Shown: positions 46,086 to 56,462 of the stretch, one piece after another
Layout of the letters: each line of letters begins with the position of its first letter
How positions within the stretch are numbered: position 1 is the first letter of the stretch
Source of the DNA: Chondrilla cf. caribensis
Taxonomy: Eukaryota > Porifera > Demospongiae > Chondrillida > Chondrillidae
DNA length: 64,000 nucleotides
Reading direction: 5' to 3'
Assembly: GCA_964020155.1 (NCBI GenBank)
Contig: OZ026566.1
Location: forward strand, 1,135,001-1,199,000
Notes under the pieces: generated by a model
The model's database searches: none
Told to the model about the DNA's origin: nothing
Seen by the model: the letters and a program-made list of their open reading frames with translations, nothing else
Made by a program: the position numbers and the translations under genes

Positions 46086-46520
46086 ACTATACTGAATGTA
46101 TATCTTGGGTTGGTATTGTATGTACATGAACCTCAAGTTGGTAGTATTGTGTGTACATGTACCTCAGGTTGGTGGTATTGTGTGTACATGTACCTCAGTT
46201 GGTAGTATTGTGTGTACATGTACCTCAGGTTGGTGGTATTGTGTTTACATGTACCTCGGGTTGGTGAGTATTGTGTGTGCATGTACCTCAGGTTAGTAGT
46301 TTTGTGTGTGCATGTACTTCAGGTGGGTAGTATTATCCTTACATGTACATTACATATGTTGTACATACTATTTCATTTATCATAAGATCTTTCTTCCAAG
46401 GTCTTCAGAACAGTTGGAATCATTGCCTCTCTTCCTCAGTTCCTTGGTGAGCAGTTGTCACAGTCAGCACCAGGTTGAGGAGGAAGAGAAGTAGGATAGA
46501 GGACATGACTTGTTTCATTG
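46086..46520 (-). pseudogene. Lectin-like family fragment 4, interior replaced by minisatellite
   Basis: The right part (46385-46520) matches the alpha N-module: RC of TCTTTCTTCCAAGGTCTTCA, a deletion, then the signal-peptide region ending in an ATG near 46517, followed by the alpha promoter to about 46620. The left edge ACTGAATGTATATCT matches the last 15 bases of the family's coding sequence. Between them about 250 bp of the 31-bp minisatellite stands in place of the missing gene body. The left match is short, so that half of the claim is weaker. Confidence 0.65.
46105..46348. repeat. 31-bp minisatellite array, about 8 units
   Basis: Tandem ACATGTACCTCAGGTTGGTA units with variants (CCTCAAGTTGG, CCTCGGGTTGG, ACTTCAGGTGGG). 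Confidence 0.9.
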
Positions 46521-46830
46521 TTGTCTTCAGCTCTCAATCAGCAAGTAAACTGGTCAGTTAGACCTAAGTAGCTCTCTTTTATAGCTAGGAGAGTCTGTGG
46601 GATAGACATGTGGTGAACTTGATACAATATGTCTGTATTATACACTATACAGTATATTGAGAGTATAAATAATATGTGATTAACCATAATTCACTTTCGA
46701 TTGTCAGTGTAAAGAAGTAGCATTGTAGTGTAGAGTATGGTGTACATTCTACCTCCTGCAAGCAAACATGTGTTAACATATTCACAGAACCCAATAGTAT
46801 TCACACACTCAAGGCATTTGTATTATAAGG

Positions 46831-47195
46831 AACTAGCAAGTGAGCCCGCCTTTGGCGGGCTCACCTTCTACGGCGAGTCGTTCGAATCTTTGCTGGTGAC
46901 AACAGAGGGTGGTTGCGATAACGACAGTAAGTTTAAAATTTGATTGTTGGACGGCAGCCAACCAAATCGTCCGATAACCAGAAGTCACTGGGACTATTAT
47001 TGAAAATGGCCATCATCCGCAAAGGAAAAACCGGTAATCGACGGTTCTCCTCATGAACAGTTAGACGGTCGATTTTAATCGGTGGAGGACACTTCCCGAA
47101 CCGTACTTCATAATCCCTGAGAGTTTGGCGGCGCCCCGTGCAGTATTTTTCGCCCGAATCACGAACAAACAAACAAACGAACTGAATTATATATA
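46831..47195. mobile_element. GC-richer insertion with a hairpin end
   Basis: Starts near CTAGCAAGTGAGCCCGCCTT; GTGAGCCCGCC and GGCGGGCTCAC form an 11-bp hairpin. It ends in ACGAACAAACAAACAAACGA. Base composition and CpG content differ from the surroundings. The sister sequence at about 44712-44740 (TTGTATTATAAAGAATAATG) lacks the block. A 79-codon - strand frame inside it is not recognised. It could be a short non-LTR or SINE-like element; the class is uncertain. Confidence 0.5.
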
Positions 47196-47649
47196 GCTAT
47201 AGACTATAGAAGATAATAATAATACCTATGTATGTACATGTGTATGTCATTGACATTGCAGCTGTCTGCTCAATGACATGTATTGAGTGTATAGAATGGA
47301 GTACTTGAATGTACAGTCATGGACGTACTAGTACCAGTACACACTTATCTGCATCCTCTCATCTTGTGAGTCAGGGTCTCTGTACTCAGTCTATCATATT
47401 CCACATCATTGCACGGATTCAGTCACTTTGCAGTGCTGTGGCAGGAATTCGGAAGGGATTCCAATTGTAGGTGGTAAGAATACTTTTCAAGTACAGAGTG
47501 AGGAAACTACAAAAGACACTGCCTTTGGCCCAATAGACTATTTGCAACATTAAAACAGAATTTTGTGTCCTCAGTCTGTTGGGGGCTTCATATCAACACC
47601 TGCGAGGATCTCCCAACTGATGGGCCTGGTTTGCACAACTGTTCAATAA

Positions 47650-48050
47650 TTGTGGAAGGCATTCAGTGATCATTGCCTCAATCCCCTCACACTTGTATAG
47701 AATGTACCATCCCAACTGTTCTTGCTTAGACGTGTTGAATCTGTTGATGCATGTACAGGGCATACTTAATTAGATTAGTACCTGTAAGGACAAACAGGTC
47801 CTGGACCAGGAGTGCAATGGAATGATAATGAAACCATATTGCTCCACCTCAATCTTCCTCACTCTTGTAGAACATAACATCCCAGCTGTTCTTGTATTAA
47901 CATGTTGACCAAATATATTCATACGGTTGCTAACTGGTGTAATGTAACAACAAACAAGTGTACAGTGGAATGATAACAGTAACTGTTGCTCCACCTCAAT
48001 CCTCCTCACTCTTGTAGAAAGGCCAACCTCTGTAGACTATTGAATGGTTC
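47650..48050. repeat. R-unit-like repeat, copy 7
   Basis: Close copy of 45050-45445 (GGACAAACAGGTCCTGGACC, GTAACTGTTGCTCCACCTCA). Confidence 0.65.
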
Positions 48051-48720
48051 ATACAATAACTGTTGAGCACCACATATATACGTACAATACTCAGTCATGT
48101 TGTCATCAAATCCAGCACCATCCCCACATGCACACTATGCTCTAGTTGGTAATTATTTGTTAAGAATGTATTCCTTGAATGTAGGAAATACATGCACACA
48201 TCCATGTGCATATTACTATGCACGTACGTACACACACGTCTACACACATATTCAATACAGTCCTTCATTTGCAACCATTCATATAAGTATGTATACACAG
48301 ATTAATGATTATGTATGTAGTTATGAATCGAATGCAGTGGCATTGAGAAAATGGCATACCTATGTGCCTTCGCTACATACGATATTCACATTTCCAAGGA
48401 CAAAAACAAAGTAACGCAGCTATTATTTATTGAAAAGTATTATATACTATAGATTTCCCCGACTTGTTTGTTTTTGAAATCCTATTCTTATAAACTTGCA
48501 TCCATGACTGATCGTGAGAAGGTTGGTGCATGTCAGTGGCTTTATGGTTTTAGCAGTTATTTGTGTTCTGGTTAGTGTTTTGTGTTGTATAACCAGTTGC
48601 TGTGACGTAAGTGTGTGAGCTGATCAAAAAGATGAATCACTCAATCACAGGTTTGTAGTTTGAGTGGTTAGAACTATTATAGTACAGCAATACTCAACCA
48701 GACTACATACTAGTGGAATA

Positions 48721-48894
48721 CAGTGGAACCTCTCTATACAAACCTCTAAAATGTGGAAACCTCTATAACAAGGACACCATTCTGTGTCCCAGTGTAGTAC
48801 TGAAGTGTATAAAATAACCTCTAAATTGAGGAATCCTCTGTAATAAGGACTAAAATTATGGTCCCAACGTGTCCTTTATAGAGAGATTCCACTG
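48721..48894. mobile_element. MITE with CAGTGGAACCTCTCTATA ends
   Basis: 174 bp flanked by TA (48719-48720, 48895-48896). The left end CAGTGGAACCTCTCTATA and the right end TATAGAGAGATTCCACTG are inverted with one mismatch. TIR plus TA duplication points to a Tc1/mariner-type non-autonomous element. Confidence 0.75.
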
Positions 48895-48930
48895 TACTAA
48901 GTTTTGTAACTTCTACCATATCATGATTGT

Positions 48931-49015
48931 TATACTGAATGTAAATCTTGGATTGGTAGTATTGTGTGTACATGTACCTCAGGTTGGTGGTATTGTGTGT
49001 ATATGTACCTCAGGC
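48931..49015. repeat. 31-bp minisatellite (2 units) joined to a lectin-gene 3' edge
   Basis: ACTGAATGTAAATCT, identical to the last bases of the family's coding sequence, leads directly into GGTAGTATTGTGTGTACATG units. It looks like a second lectin copy reduced to its last bases. Confidence 0.55.
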
Positions 49016-49375
49016 CTAGGCATTCAGTGAACATTGGCTCATTCATCTCACACTTGTATAGAATGTACCATCCCAACTGTTCTTGCTTAGACGTGTTGAA
49101 TCTGTTGATGCATGTACAGGGCATACTTAATTAGATTAGTACCAGTAAGGACAAACAGGTCCTGGACCAGGAGTGCAATGGAATGATAATGAAAACCATA
49201 TTGCTCCACCTCAATCCCCCTCACTCTTATAGAACAGGACATCCCATCTGTTCTTGTATTAACATGTTGACCAAATATGTTCATACGGTTGCTAACTGGT
49301 GTAATGTAAGAACAGACAAGTGTACAGTGGAATGATAACAGTAACTGTTGCTCCACCTCAATCCCCCTCACAAAC
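49016..49375. repeat. R-unit-like repeat, copy 8
   Basis: Third copy of the 45050 block, entered at GGCATTCAGTGAACATTGGC and ending at CTCAATCCCCCTCACA. Confidence 0.65.
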
Positions 49376-49455
49376 TGTACTCATTCTAATTTTTGTGGAT
49401 TTTGCCAACAGTGTGCATGAATACTTCCTCCTTAATGAAAAACCAGCTGTACTAC

Positions 49456-49650
49456 ATGTACGTACCTGAGGTTCGTAGTATTGTGTGTACATGTACCTCA
49501 GGTTGGTAGTATTGTGTGTACATGTACCTCAGGTTGGTAGTATTGTGTGTACATGTACCTCAGGTTGGTAGCATCGTGTGTACATGTACCTCAGGTTGGT
49601 AGTATTGTGTGTACATGTACCTCAGGTTGGTGGTATTGTGTGTACATGTT
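49456..49650. repeat. 31-bp minisatellite array, about 6 units
   Basis: TGTGTACATGTACCTCAGGT plus TGGTAGTATTG in near-perfect tandem. Confidence 0.95.
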
Positions 49651-49967
49651 ACATTCTATAGAATATATTATATCATAATAATTGTTATATTATTCTATAG
49701 ATCATTTTGAACTGGTAATATTTACTTGTTCATTGAACTGCATCCAGTCATTAAATGATATATTGATCATCCATACATTGTACTATATACTCCAACATTA
49801 TCTGCTTATGAGTAACAAGAGTTGTTGAGCGTAGTCACAGCCAATATTTCAATAATAACACAGGACGTTTCAATCCGTAGATCTTCTTCCACTGTGTTCT
49901 TACAGGGCGTTTTGATTGAATCCCAGTATGTGATTGTACATATACTGTACACTGTTCACTAGTAAGA

Positions 49968-49979
49968 CACACATACACG

Positions 49980-50021
<42 letters not shown>

Positions 50022-50030
50022 ACACGCACA

Positions 50031-50071
<41 letters not shown>

Positions 50072-50107
50072 ACACCACACACACATATACACCACACACA
50101 CGCACAC
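49968..50107. repeat. CA-rich microsatellite
   Basis: (CA)n with CCACAC interruptions directly before GPCR-tail fragment 4. Confidence 0.9.
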
Positions 50108-50109
50108 CT

Positions 50110-50310
50110 TTCCTGATGCCATGATCCAGGGTCTCTGTACTATCATTTCTACATCATACTGGCTTGAGAGAGACTGGTTAGACAGTACAAGAAGAAAGAC
50201 ATTATTCAGGAAAGCAGCATAGCGCTTTCTCCTCCTCATGGAACATATGGTCTGGGAACAAGTCCATTTACCAGCTCTTCCAAGCAGAACCTAGTGGAGG
50301 AGGAATTATA
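50110..50310 (+). pseudogene. GPCR-tail fragment 4 (exon 32)
   Basis: CATGATCCAG followed by exon 32 sequence to TCCAAGCAGAACCTAGTGGA. It has the CTTGAGAGAGA stop-creating change and no splice donor. Confidence 0.85.
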
Positions 50311-51114
50311 TCTGTGATTGCATGATGCATCTCTCATTATCTTTGTCATTGTTTTGTTGTCATAACAGTTGTTCATTTCATGTATATCATGTGTTGATGA
50401 CAATGTCTGCAGCAAATGTGGCAGTTTGAACGTGCTCTGAACTGATGCAAGAGATATTAGGCAAAGTTGAATGGTGTATGTTTTGTGCAGTACAAGCATA
50501 TGCACTTTTCTGTATTGTTCTGTTTAAAATTCAATGAATATACTTATGTGGCTGCATTATGAAGTATGAATAAATTTAAAATTAATGTAACTTTAATGTC
50601 TCTATTTCCCGCCTAGTGCAGTGCGATAATAAAGTTGGTTATATCCCGTACCCTCTGACGATCTTGCTATGTACGCGACACTTGATTGTAGTATATACCC
50701 ACACTACATTTTTCCTACCATAGTATAACCACGTACCAGCACCGGCTGGAACACATAGATTTCTTGATAATACGGGTGCTGGCCCCCGCCCCCCGGCCTG
50801 GTGACCTTTGACCTCTCATCACAGATTAATCTTCGATTACAATACATCCAGTGTAAAAGGTGCGTTATTGCACAATCATATAATAAAATGGCGAACATAC
50901 CTAGTTAAATATTCGCTATTCAGAATTCATGCAGTATAATGTGTATATATTAATTTTAATTGGAATGAAGGTATGATTTATCGCGTGATCATGATAGATT
51001 TGTCCTAATTTGCATTGTTATTAATTTCGGATATACAAAGCTTTGACGTTCATTGAATGTATGCCGCTGCTACAGTTACTGGTGTCCATGCCTGATTGTG
51101 AACCAGGAGCTCGA

Positions 51115-51303
51115 TTCTCTGTACTATCATATTCTACATCATAGTGGCTTGAGAGAGACTGGTTAGACAGTACAAGAAGAAAGATATTCCTTAGGAGAAC
51201 AGCATAACACCAACTCTTCCTCATGGAATGTACGGTCTTGGAACAAGTCCATTTATCAGTTCTTCCAAGCAGAACCTAGTGGAGGAGGAATTACATCTGT
51301 GAT
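51115..51303 (+). pseudogene. GPCR-tail fragment 5 (exon 32, lacks its first bases)
   Basis: A Q-unit start (CAGTTACTGGTGTCCATGCC ... GGAGCTCGA) is joined directly to TCTCTGTACTATCATATTCT of exon 32. It runs to GTGGAGGAGGAATTACATCT. The join lacks the acceptor, so this copy arose by a break and rejoining inside exon 32. Confidence 0.8.
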
Positions 51304-51764
51304 TGATGTATCTCTCATTATCTTTGTCATTTTGTTGTTGTCATAACAGTTGTTCATTTTATGTATTTCATGTGTTGATGACAATGTCTGCAGCAAATGT
51401 GGCAGTTTGAACGTGCTCTGAACTGATGCAAGGGATATTAGGCAAAGTTGATTGGTGTATGTATGTGCAGTACAATCATATGCACTTTTTTATTGTTCTG
51501 TTTAAAATTCAATGAATATGTACTTATGTGACTGCATTATGTGGTATGAATAAATTTAAAATTAATGTAGCTGCAGTGTAAAAGGCGCGCGTTATTGCGC
51601 AATCATATAATAAAATGGCGAACATACCTGGGTAAATATTCGTTATTCAGAATCCATACAGAATAAAGTGTATTTATTAATTTTAATTGGAATGAAGGTA
51701 TGATTTACGCGTGATTATGATAGATTTGTCCTAATTTGCATTGTATTAATTTCTGATGTATGCC

Positions 51765-52180
51765 GCCGCTACAGTTCCTGGTGTCCATGCCTGATCGTGA
51801 ACCAGAAGCTCGAGGTACTTGTCGGAGGATCCATGGTTGTAGCAACTATTCGTGTTCTGCATGGTTATGCAGGAGTTGTGTATTGTGTTACCAAGTTGCT
51901 GAGATTCGAGTGTGCGGTTGGCCGAGGAATGAATTGTCTACTGGTTGTAGTTGGAGTGTTAGGACTTTGAAGCTACGTACTTATAAGCGAACATCGACAA
52001 ACAGAAAACCCTATGTTAAGAGATTATCACTGTGAGTGGAAGTGTTATCCCATAAGAAATTTTCAACTTTGTCCTCACCTCCACACAACCTTTTACATAC
52101 CCATCCTCCAAGGTCACACACTTGTATATATTAGCTGGTAATAAGGTTGCTGGAGATGCTTATAAGGTTTTAGAAGCATA
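51765..52180. repeat. Q-unit repeat, copy 5
   Basis: CAGTTCCTGGTGTCCATGCC, GAGGTACTTGTCGGAGGATC and ATTTTCAACTTTGTCCTCAC as in the other Q units. Confidence 0.65.
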
Positions 52181-52965
52181 GATCCTACAACCCCTGGATT
52201 GGAAACTGACCGCCCATGCACATACAAGACTTGTCCTAAAGTGAATGCTTATGAATAAAATTATGTGTGCTGCGTGTTGTGCAAACCAGGGCTGGATAGG
52301 TAGAAAGTTCAGGCTGTAATTTCAGGAATTGGGAGCCTGTATGTTTAGAAAATGGTGTAGCAGTACACAAAGGGAAAATTGCCAATTCGAATGATACCAA
52401 ACACAAGATATTTCAACAAACGAAACGACGCTTTGTTGTAAACGTTAGAAGGGCTACAGGCACAAAGTTGCACATCAGTACATGACACCAAGTGTTCTCT
52501 TCCGCATTTATTAGACTTTATAGCAATGCATTTAACCCTGATGACATAAAGTGGTACAAACCAAAGATTTTTGTCTTAATTCTTGGTTCTCCTATAATAA
52601 AGAAATCTTTCGTGCTGCCCTTTGACAAATATGTGGTCTACGCAATTGCTGACCATTCGTAGGTGACGTATAACCCATTTGATTGTTTTTAAAATGTCTA
52701 TATATATTTTGTGAAAAACGATTTATGTGAACCAACTATCATTTTCCTGATTGATTTGCCCAAGACGAGCCTCGCAACAAGATATGATGATGTCATCGAT
52801 AATTATTACATGATATATATCATGTACACAATAGTAAAATTTATACATAATCCAAGAGTTTCTAATCCAGGGGTTGTAGGATCTATGGTAGAAGCTTGTA
52901 TAAACATACATAGCTGCTACAACCTTGTTCACCATTTCAGTTCCCAGGTTTTCAGTATTGACTGT

Positions 52966-53103
52966 GTGTACATGTACCTCAGGTTGGTAGTATTGTGTGT
53001 ACATGTACCTCAGGATGGTAGTATTGAGTGTACATGTACCTCAGGTTGGTAGTATTGTGTGTACATGTACCTCAGGTTAGTAGTATTGTGTGTATGTGTA
53101 CCT
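52966..53103. repeat. 31-bp minisatellite array, about 4 units
   Basis: Tandem ACATGTACCTCAGGTTGGTA units. It occupies the position of the seven-unit array at 41651 in the sister duplication, so the unit number varies between copies. Confidence 0.95.
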
Positions 53104-53508
53104 TGTAGCCACACAGATGTATGTTGGACCATTTTTCTCCTGAGGTCTAATATTCTTATACATATACTGACCTTTTCACTAATTAGTTTACCATAGATGT
53201 CACAGAGATAGTATTACTCTATAAGCCAAATAACACTACAAATGCTGCTGAACTATATTATATGTATAGTGATTAATTTCAATAATCATGCTTATATGTA
53301 GTTTTAATATGAATGTTTTCTATGTGGGTTTGTAATACATGCAGATCAATCTTCATGTTCATAATAATATTATTATGCAATATGTAATGTTGTATTTGTA
53401 AGAAACAAAAGAATTCTACAAAGGCTACAGTAAATAAAGATGAGGTGCTCAATACTTGAATGTATTACATATATGTATTAAGTTTAATTAGTGAATTACT
53501 ACATACGT
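53104..53508. other. Downstream flank of copy E, no gene seen
   Basis: AT-rich, with AATTAGTGAATTACTACATA just before the gene end, a phrase also found before fragments 2 (27240) and 6 (57695). Confidence 0.55.
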
Positions 53509-53582
53509 TTACTGAATGTAAACCTCAAGAAGCTCAATGTACACATCTTCATCGTTTTCAGAAGGATGATCAGCACAGATTC

Positions 53583-54650
53583 TCACTTCAATGTCCCGTC
53601 CACTTCCTGTGGTAGAGTACGACAGAACCAGGGCATTCCAGGTTGTGCACAGCAGTTGTTACCAGTACCACAACCCTCTCCATCCCACAGAGGGTCATTG
53701 ATATGAACAGTGGTGTGATCATATGTTCCAGTATTCCCCGACTCACAATAGTAGTGATCCCCAACAAATGAAGTCGGAGCTGGTCCTGGGTACTTGGCAC
53801 ATGGACAATTGTAATTTGGATAATTACCATCATCAGAGAGTCCAGCGACGTACGACCAGATGTGTTTTCTCGGGTTTCCATACGTTATAGACACACCCTC
53901 GAGATAATAGGAATTTATGTTATCTTGGCCAGTGGGATTATTGTGAAAACCATCAGTTGATCCTTTCTGATACCCCACAGCTTGTCTGCAAATTTTATTG
54001 AATTTCATTCCATGAGTTGGGAAGGTAACTGATGAACAGCTGCCACGATTGCTGGCAATTCTTGTACATAGTCTCTTTGGAGACGTTATCTGCCTCATGC
54101 CAGAGGGACAAGTAGCTCCATCTTCAGTCATGTTGATGTATGCTACTCTTGTCCAACCTTTAGAGCCGCAGTGCCAACTGTCCATGTTACAGTAAACTGG
54201 TCTAATAGTTGTAATCTGTTCCTCTCCTGTTTCCAACCAGTAGGACTGTGAAGGGGCTTTTGGGTTACACTGTTGTATCTGGTAGCAGGACCTAGCAGGA
54301 GAGTCCTTGGTCACACCCAATGTACAGGGAGCGTTGATTTGTTCAACTTCTTCTCTGGTTTTGTTCTTTATTTCCATTTCAATGGTTTGTTGAAGTTCCT
54401 CTCGTATTGAGTGTTTGAGTTGCTGTGCTTCGGTGAATGTTAGGGAGAACTTTCCTGGTGGTCCCGGTGGTCCAGGTACTCCAGGTACTCCAGGGATACC
54501 ATTGGTTCCAGCACAACCAGAAGGTCCTTGTGGAAGTTGGCACTGAGTGTTGTTGTTGGTTTGTTGCTCTGTGTCCCTCGGATGGGATTTAGCAAGGATG
54601 CACCAAGTGAAGTTGGTCAGACATAGGATAAGCAATCCCCTGGGAAACAT
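53583..54650 (-). CDS. Secreted collagen-like/fibrinogen-like Cys-rich protein, copy E (355 aa, 3' frameshift)
   Basis: Beta N-module and type II C-module, a close paralogue of copy B: signal peptide MFPRGLLILCLTNFTWCILA, Gly-X-Y run GIPGVPGVPGPPGPPG, helix IREELQQTIEMEIKNKTREE, fibrinogen-like start with GWTRVAYINMTEDG, then YGNPRKHIWSYVAGLSDDG, GDHYYCESGNTG and GCGTGNNCCAQPGMPWFC. The C-terminus is EVDGTLK instead of the conserved EVDGDIEVRIC...YIQ. At about 53597 the sequence has TGTCCCGTCC where copy C has TGTCCCCGTCC, a one-base loss. The old frame continues to a stop at 53509-53511. Either the last 25 or so residues are really lost or this is a sequencing error. The GQAV cysteine context reads KICRQAVGYQ here. 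Confidence 0.8.
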   Translation of the reverse strand: MFPRGLLILCLTNFTWCILAKSHPRDTEQQTNNNTQCQLPQGPSGCAGTNGIPGVPGVPGPPGPPGKFSLTFTEAQQLKHSIREELQQTIEMEIKNKTREEVEQINAPCTLGVTKDSPARSCYQIQQCNPKAPSQSYWLETGEEQITTIRPVYCNMDSWHCGSKGWTRVAYINMTEDGATCPSGMRQITSPKRLCTRIASNRGSCSSVTFPTHGMKFNKICRQAVGYQKGSTDGFHNNPTGQDNINSYYLEGVSITYGNPRKHIWSYVAGLSDDGNYPNYNCPCAKYPGPAPTSFVGDHYYCESGNTGTYDHTTVHINDPLWDGEGCGTGNNCCAQPGMPWFCRTLPQEVDGTLK

Positions 54651-54721
54651 AGTCTTTCTTCAACAGCTCTTACTGTAACCACGATGTTGAACAGAACTAG
54701 GTGCTTGTCTTTGCTGCATTG

Positions 54722-54729
54722 TTTAAATA
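54722..54729 (-). promoter_or_regulatory. TATA-like box of copy E
   Basis: TATTTAAA on the - strand, 72 bp before the ATG, at the place of TATATAAA in copy B. Confidence 0.5.
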
Positions 54730-55225
54730 GCAGGTAGTGATCAAATTGATATATGAGTCAATGACATTCACATTGCATACCTGTGTACAAGTATGACATC
54801 ACAGTCTTGTTTATACCCATTAGACACTCTGATGCCACTCCTATAAGATAATAATAGAAATAAATGATTCTTTTGAAGTGTTTTGTCAAGAGGGGTGTCT
54901 TTTCATTTTCAGTTTGCAATCAATCATTTAAATCCTGTTTCAAATTGAGTTCACTCAGTGCCAACTTCCACTCAAATCGATTAGGCTAACTACAGTAGAC
55001 ACAAGCTGTGCACTGTGACAGAGTGACTGCCTAGTGTCTGTACTGCAGTTTAAGGCTCTAGCTCTCCAGGTTTGGATGTGGCACTTCACTGGTGAGAGTC
55101 AGCTACACATCATGTCACACACCATGCATTTGGCTCAGCCTAACGTCATGCATGGTTGTTATATCAACTGTGTACATTGTGTATGTGGATATCTTCCAGT
55201 AAATGTATAATATGTTATGTACAAT

Positions 55226-55937
55226 ATCTCCCGTTGCTATGGCAACCGCACCTTGCTATTCCTAATATCACCTAAGAGCCCAGGGCTAGTGCGTGATATT
55301 GACAATATCACCCAGGTCAAGGGTCATTTCACACGGGGGGGGGGGGAGGAAGCGTCATGAATTTCATTAAATCTTATGAATATCATTTAAATCCTATGAA
55401 TATCATAGGATTTAAATGATATTCATAAGATTTAAATGATGTCGGCGCGTTCCAATAAATCGTCCGGACAAGCTTCTTTACGAGCGTCTTTGCGTGCCTT
55501 CTTCCAGTCGCCAAAAACTTTCATAGCCCATAGTGTAGCACGCTGGGTGTTACCAGGAATAAACTCCTTTTGAAGGTCTTTTTTGTCTTCCTGTGTCACA
55601 AACTGGAAGCAATCACCAGATAGGTTTCCAATATCGCTGAGGCTAAGGCGCTTTATATACTTTTGGGAGCTTCCCTGTTAAGACACTCACTCCTACACAT
55701 GGAGCACGTCTGAATGTCTGGGCAAGAACACTCGATAAAATCTCTAGCACACAAGCAAAAACACTTCGGCGCAATGGAACTCATTCTGACGTCTATTCCA
55801 TCCACAAGCCAACTACGTATCCCGCCAAAAGAGCGTTTATAGAGCCATAGCAACGGGAGATATAAAAGGCATAGCCCTCGGGCGTCGTGCTGTATATGCA
55901 CCATATCACAAACTAAGTGGGCTATAACTATTACATA
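55226..55937 (-). mobile_element. Insertion with Crypton-like (DUF3504-type) coding remnant
   Basis: The sister flank of copy C reads GTTATGTACAATACACAAGT without a break (31251-). Here about 712 bp stands between ACAATA and CACAAGTTAG. Its outer part TATCTCCCGTTGCTATGGC is inverted at 55843-55862. On the - strand, about 55650-55436, a frame reads KRLSLSDIGNLSGDCF, FIPGNTQRATLWAMKVFGDW and CPDDLLERADII then stop. The N-T-x-x-A-T-x-W-A...F-x-x-W pattern is typical of the start of DUF3504/tyrosine-recombinase-type proteins (inference from memory). A Cys-rich frame (CSCPDIQTCSMCRSEC) lies upstream in another phase. No catalytic domain is present, so the element is non-autonomous. Confidence 0.5.
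55369..55433. repeat. 65-bp AT-rich palindrome
   Basis: The 31-base arm 55369-55399 (AAATCTTATGAATATCATTT and on) is exactly inverted at 55403-55433 around a 3-base centre. It lies next to the stop of the DUF3504-like frame, inside the insertion. Confidence 0.85.
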
Positions 55938-56055
55938 CACAAGTTAGATATGATCACACTGGATGTATTATCAGCATCATTACATTATTATTAGCATCGT
56001 TACAATGCCTAATGCTGTAGCAGATATAAAGTGCTAATTGATTAACAAGGGCGAA

Positions 56056-56272
56056 GCAGGATATAACTAACTTGTATCCTGGCATGGTGAATGATAGACA
56101 ATTTGTACTGCAAATATGCGCATAGCTCAATGCAACATATTACATGCAATAGAAATGTGTTTACTATTTTCCTGCCTCATTTTTACACAATGAAACCTGT
56201 CTGGTGACCTGTGCTGTATCACTAACCTGTGCTACATGGTTTATGCATGCCCTACCCCTCAACCAGGATACA
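56056..56272. repeat. Third copy of the 240-bp intronic repeat
   Basis: AGGATATAACTAACTTGTAT through CTGGTGACCTGTGCTGTATC to CCCCTCAACCAGGATA matches the tandem copies inside the GPCR intron at 18306-18777. Confidence 0.75.
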
Positions 56273-56462
56273 ATGTTATGTACAATACGCAATTTTGATA
56301 TGATTACACTGGATGTATTATCAGCATCATTACAATGTATGCACATGTGGTTGACTAAATCATAACATGTTAAGATCATAATAATAATTATTATTGTGTA
56401 TTGAAAGGAAACTATACTTGTAATATGTGTTGTTTATTAATTGTAATTGTTTTTACGATACT

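Larger units (their letters stand above)
49905..53103. repeat. Segmental duplication, right copy (with internal duplication)
   Basis: Same order as 39175-41873: CA tract, GPCR-tail fragment, GC-rich patch (near 50780), Q unit, minisatellite. In addition, 51070-51760 repeats the 50115-50640 part, so GPCR-tail fragments 4 and 5 are tandem duplicates inside this copy. Confidence 0.8.

Noticed and set aside
47000..47172. 79-codon - strand frame in the 46.8-kb insert as a gene
   Set aside because: No motif or homologue recognised. Kept only as part of the insertion.
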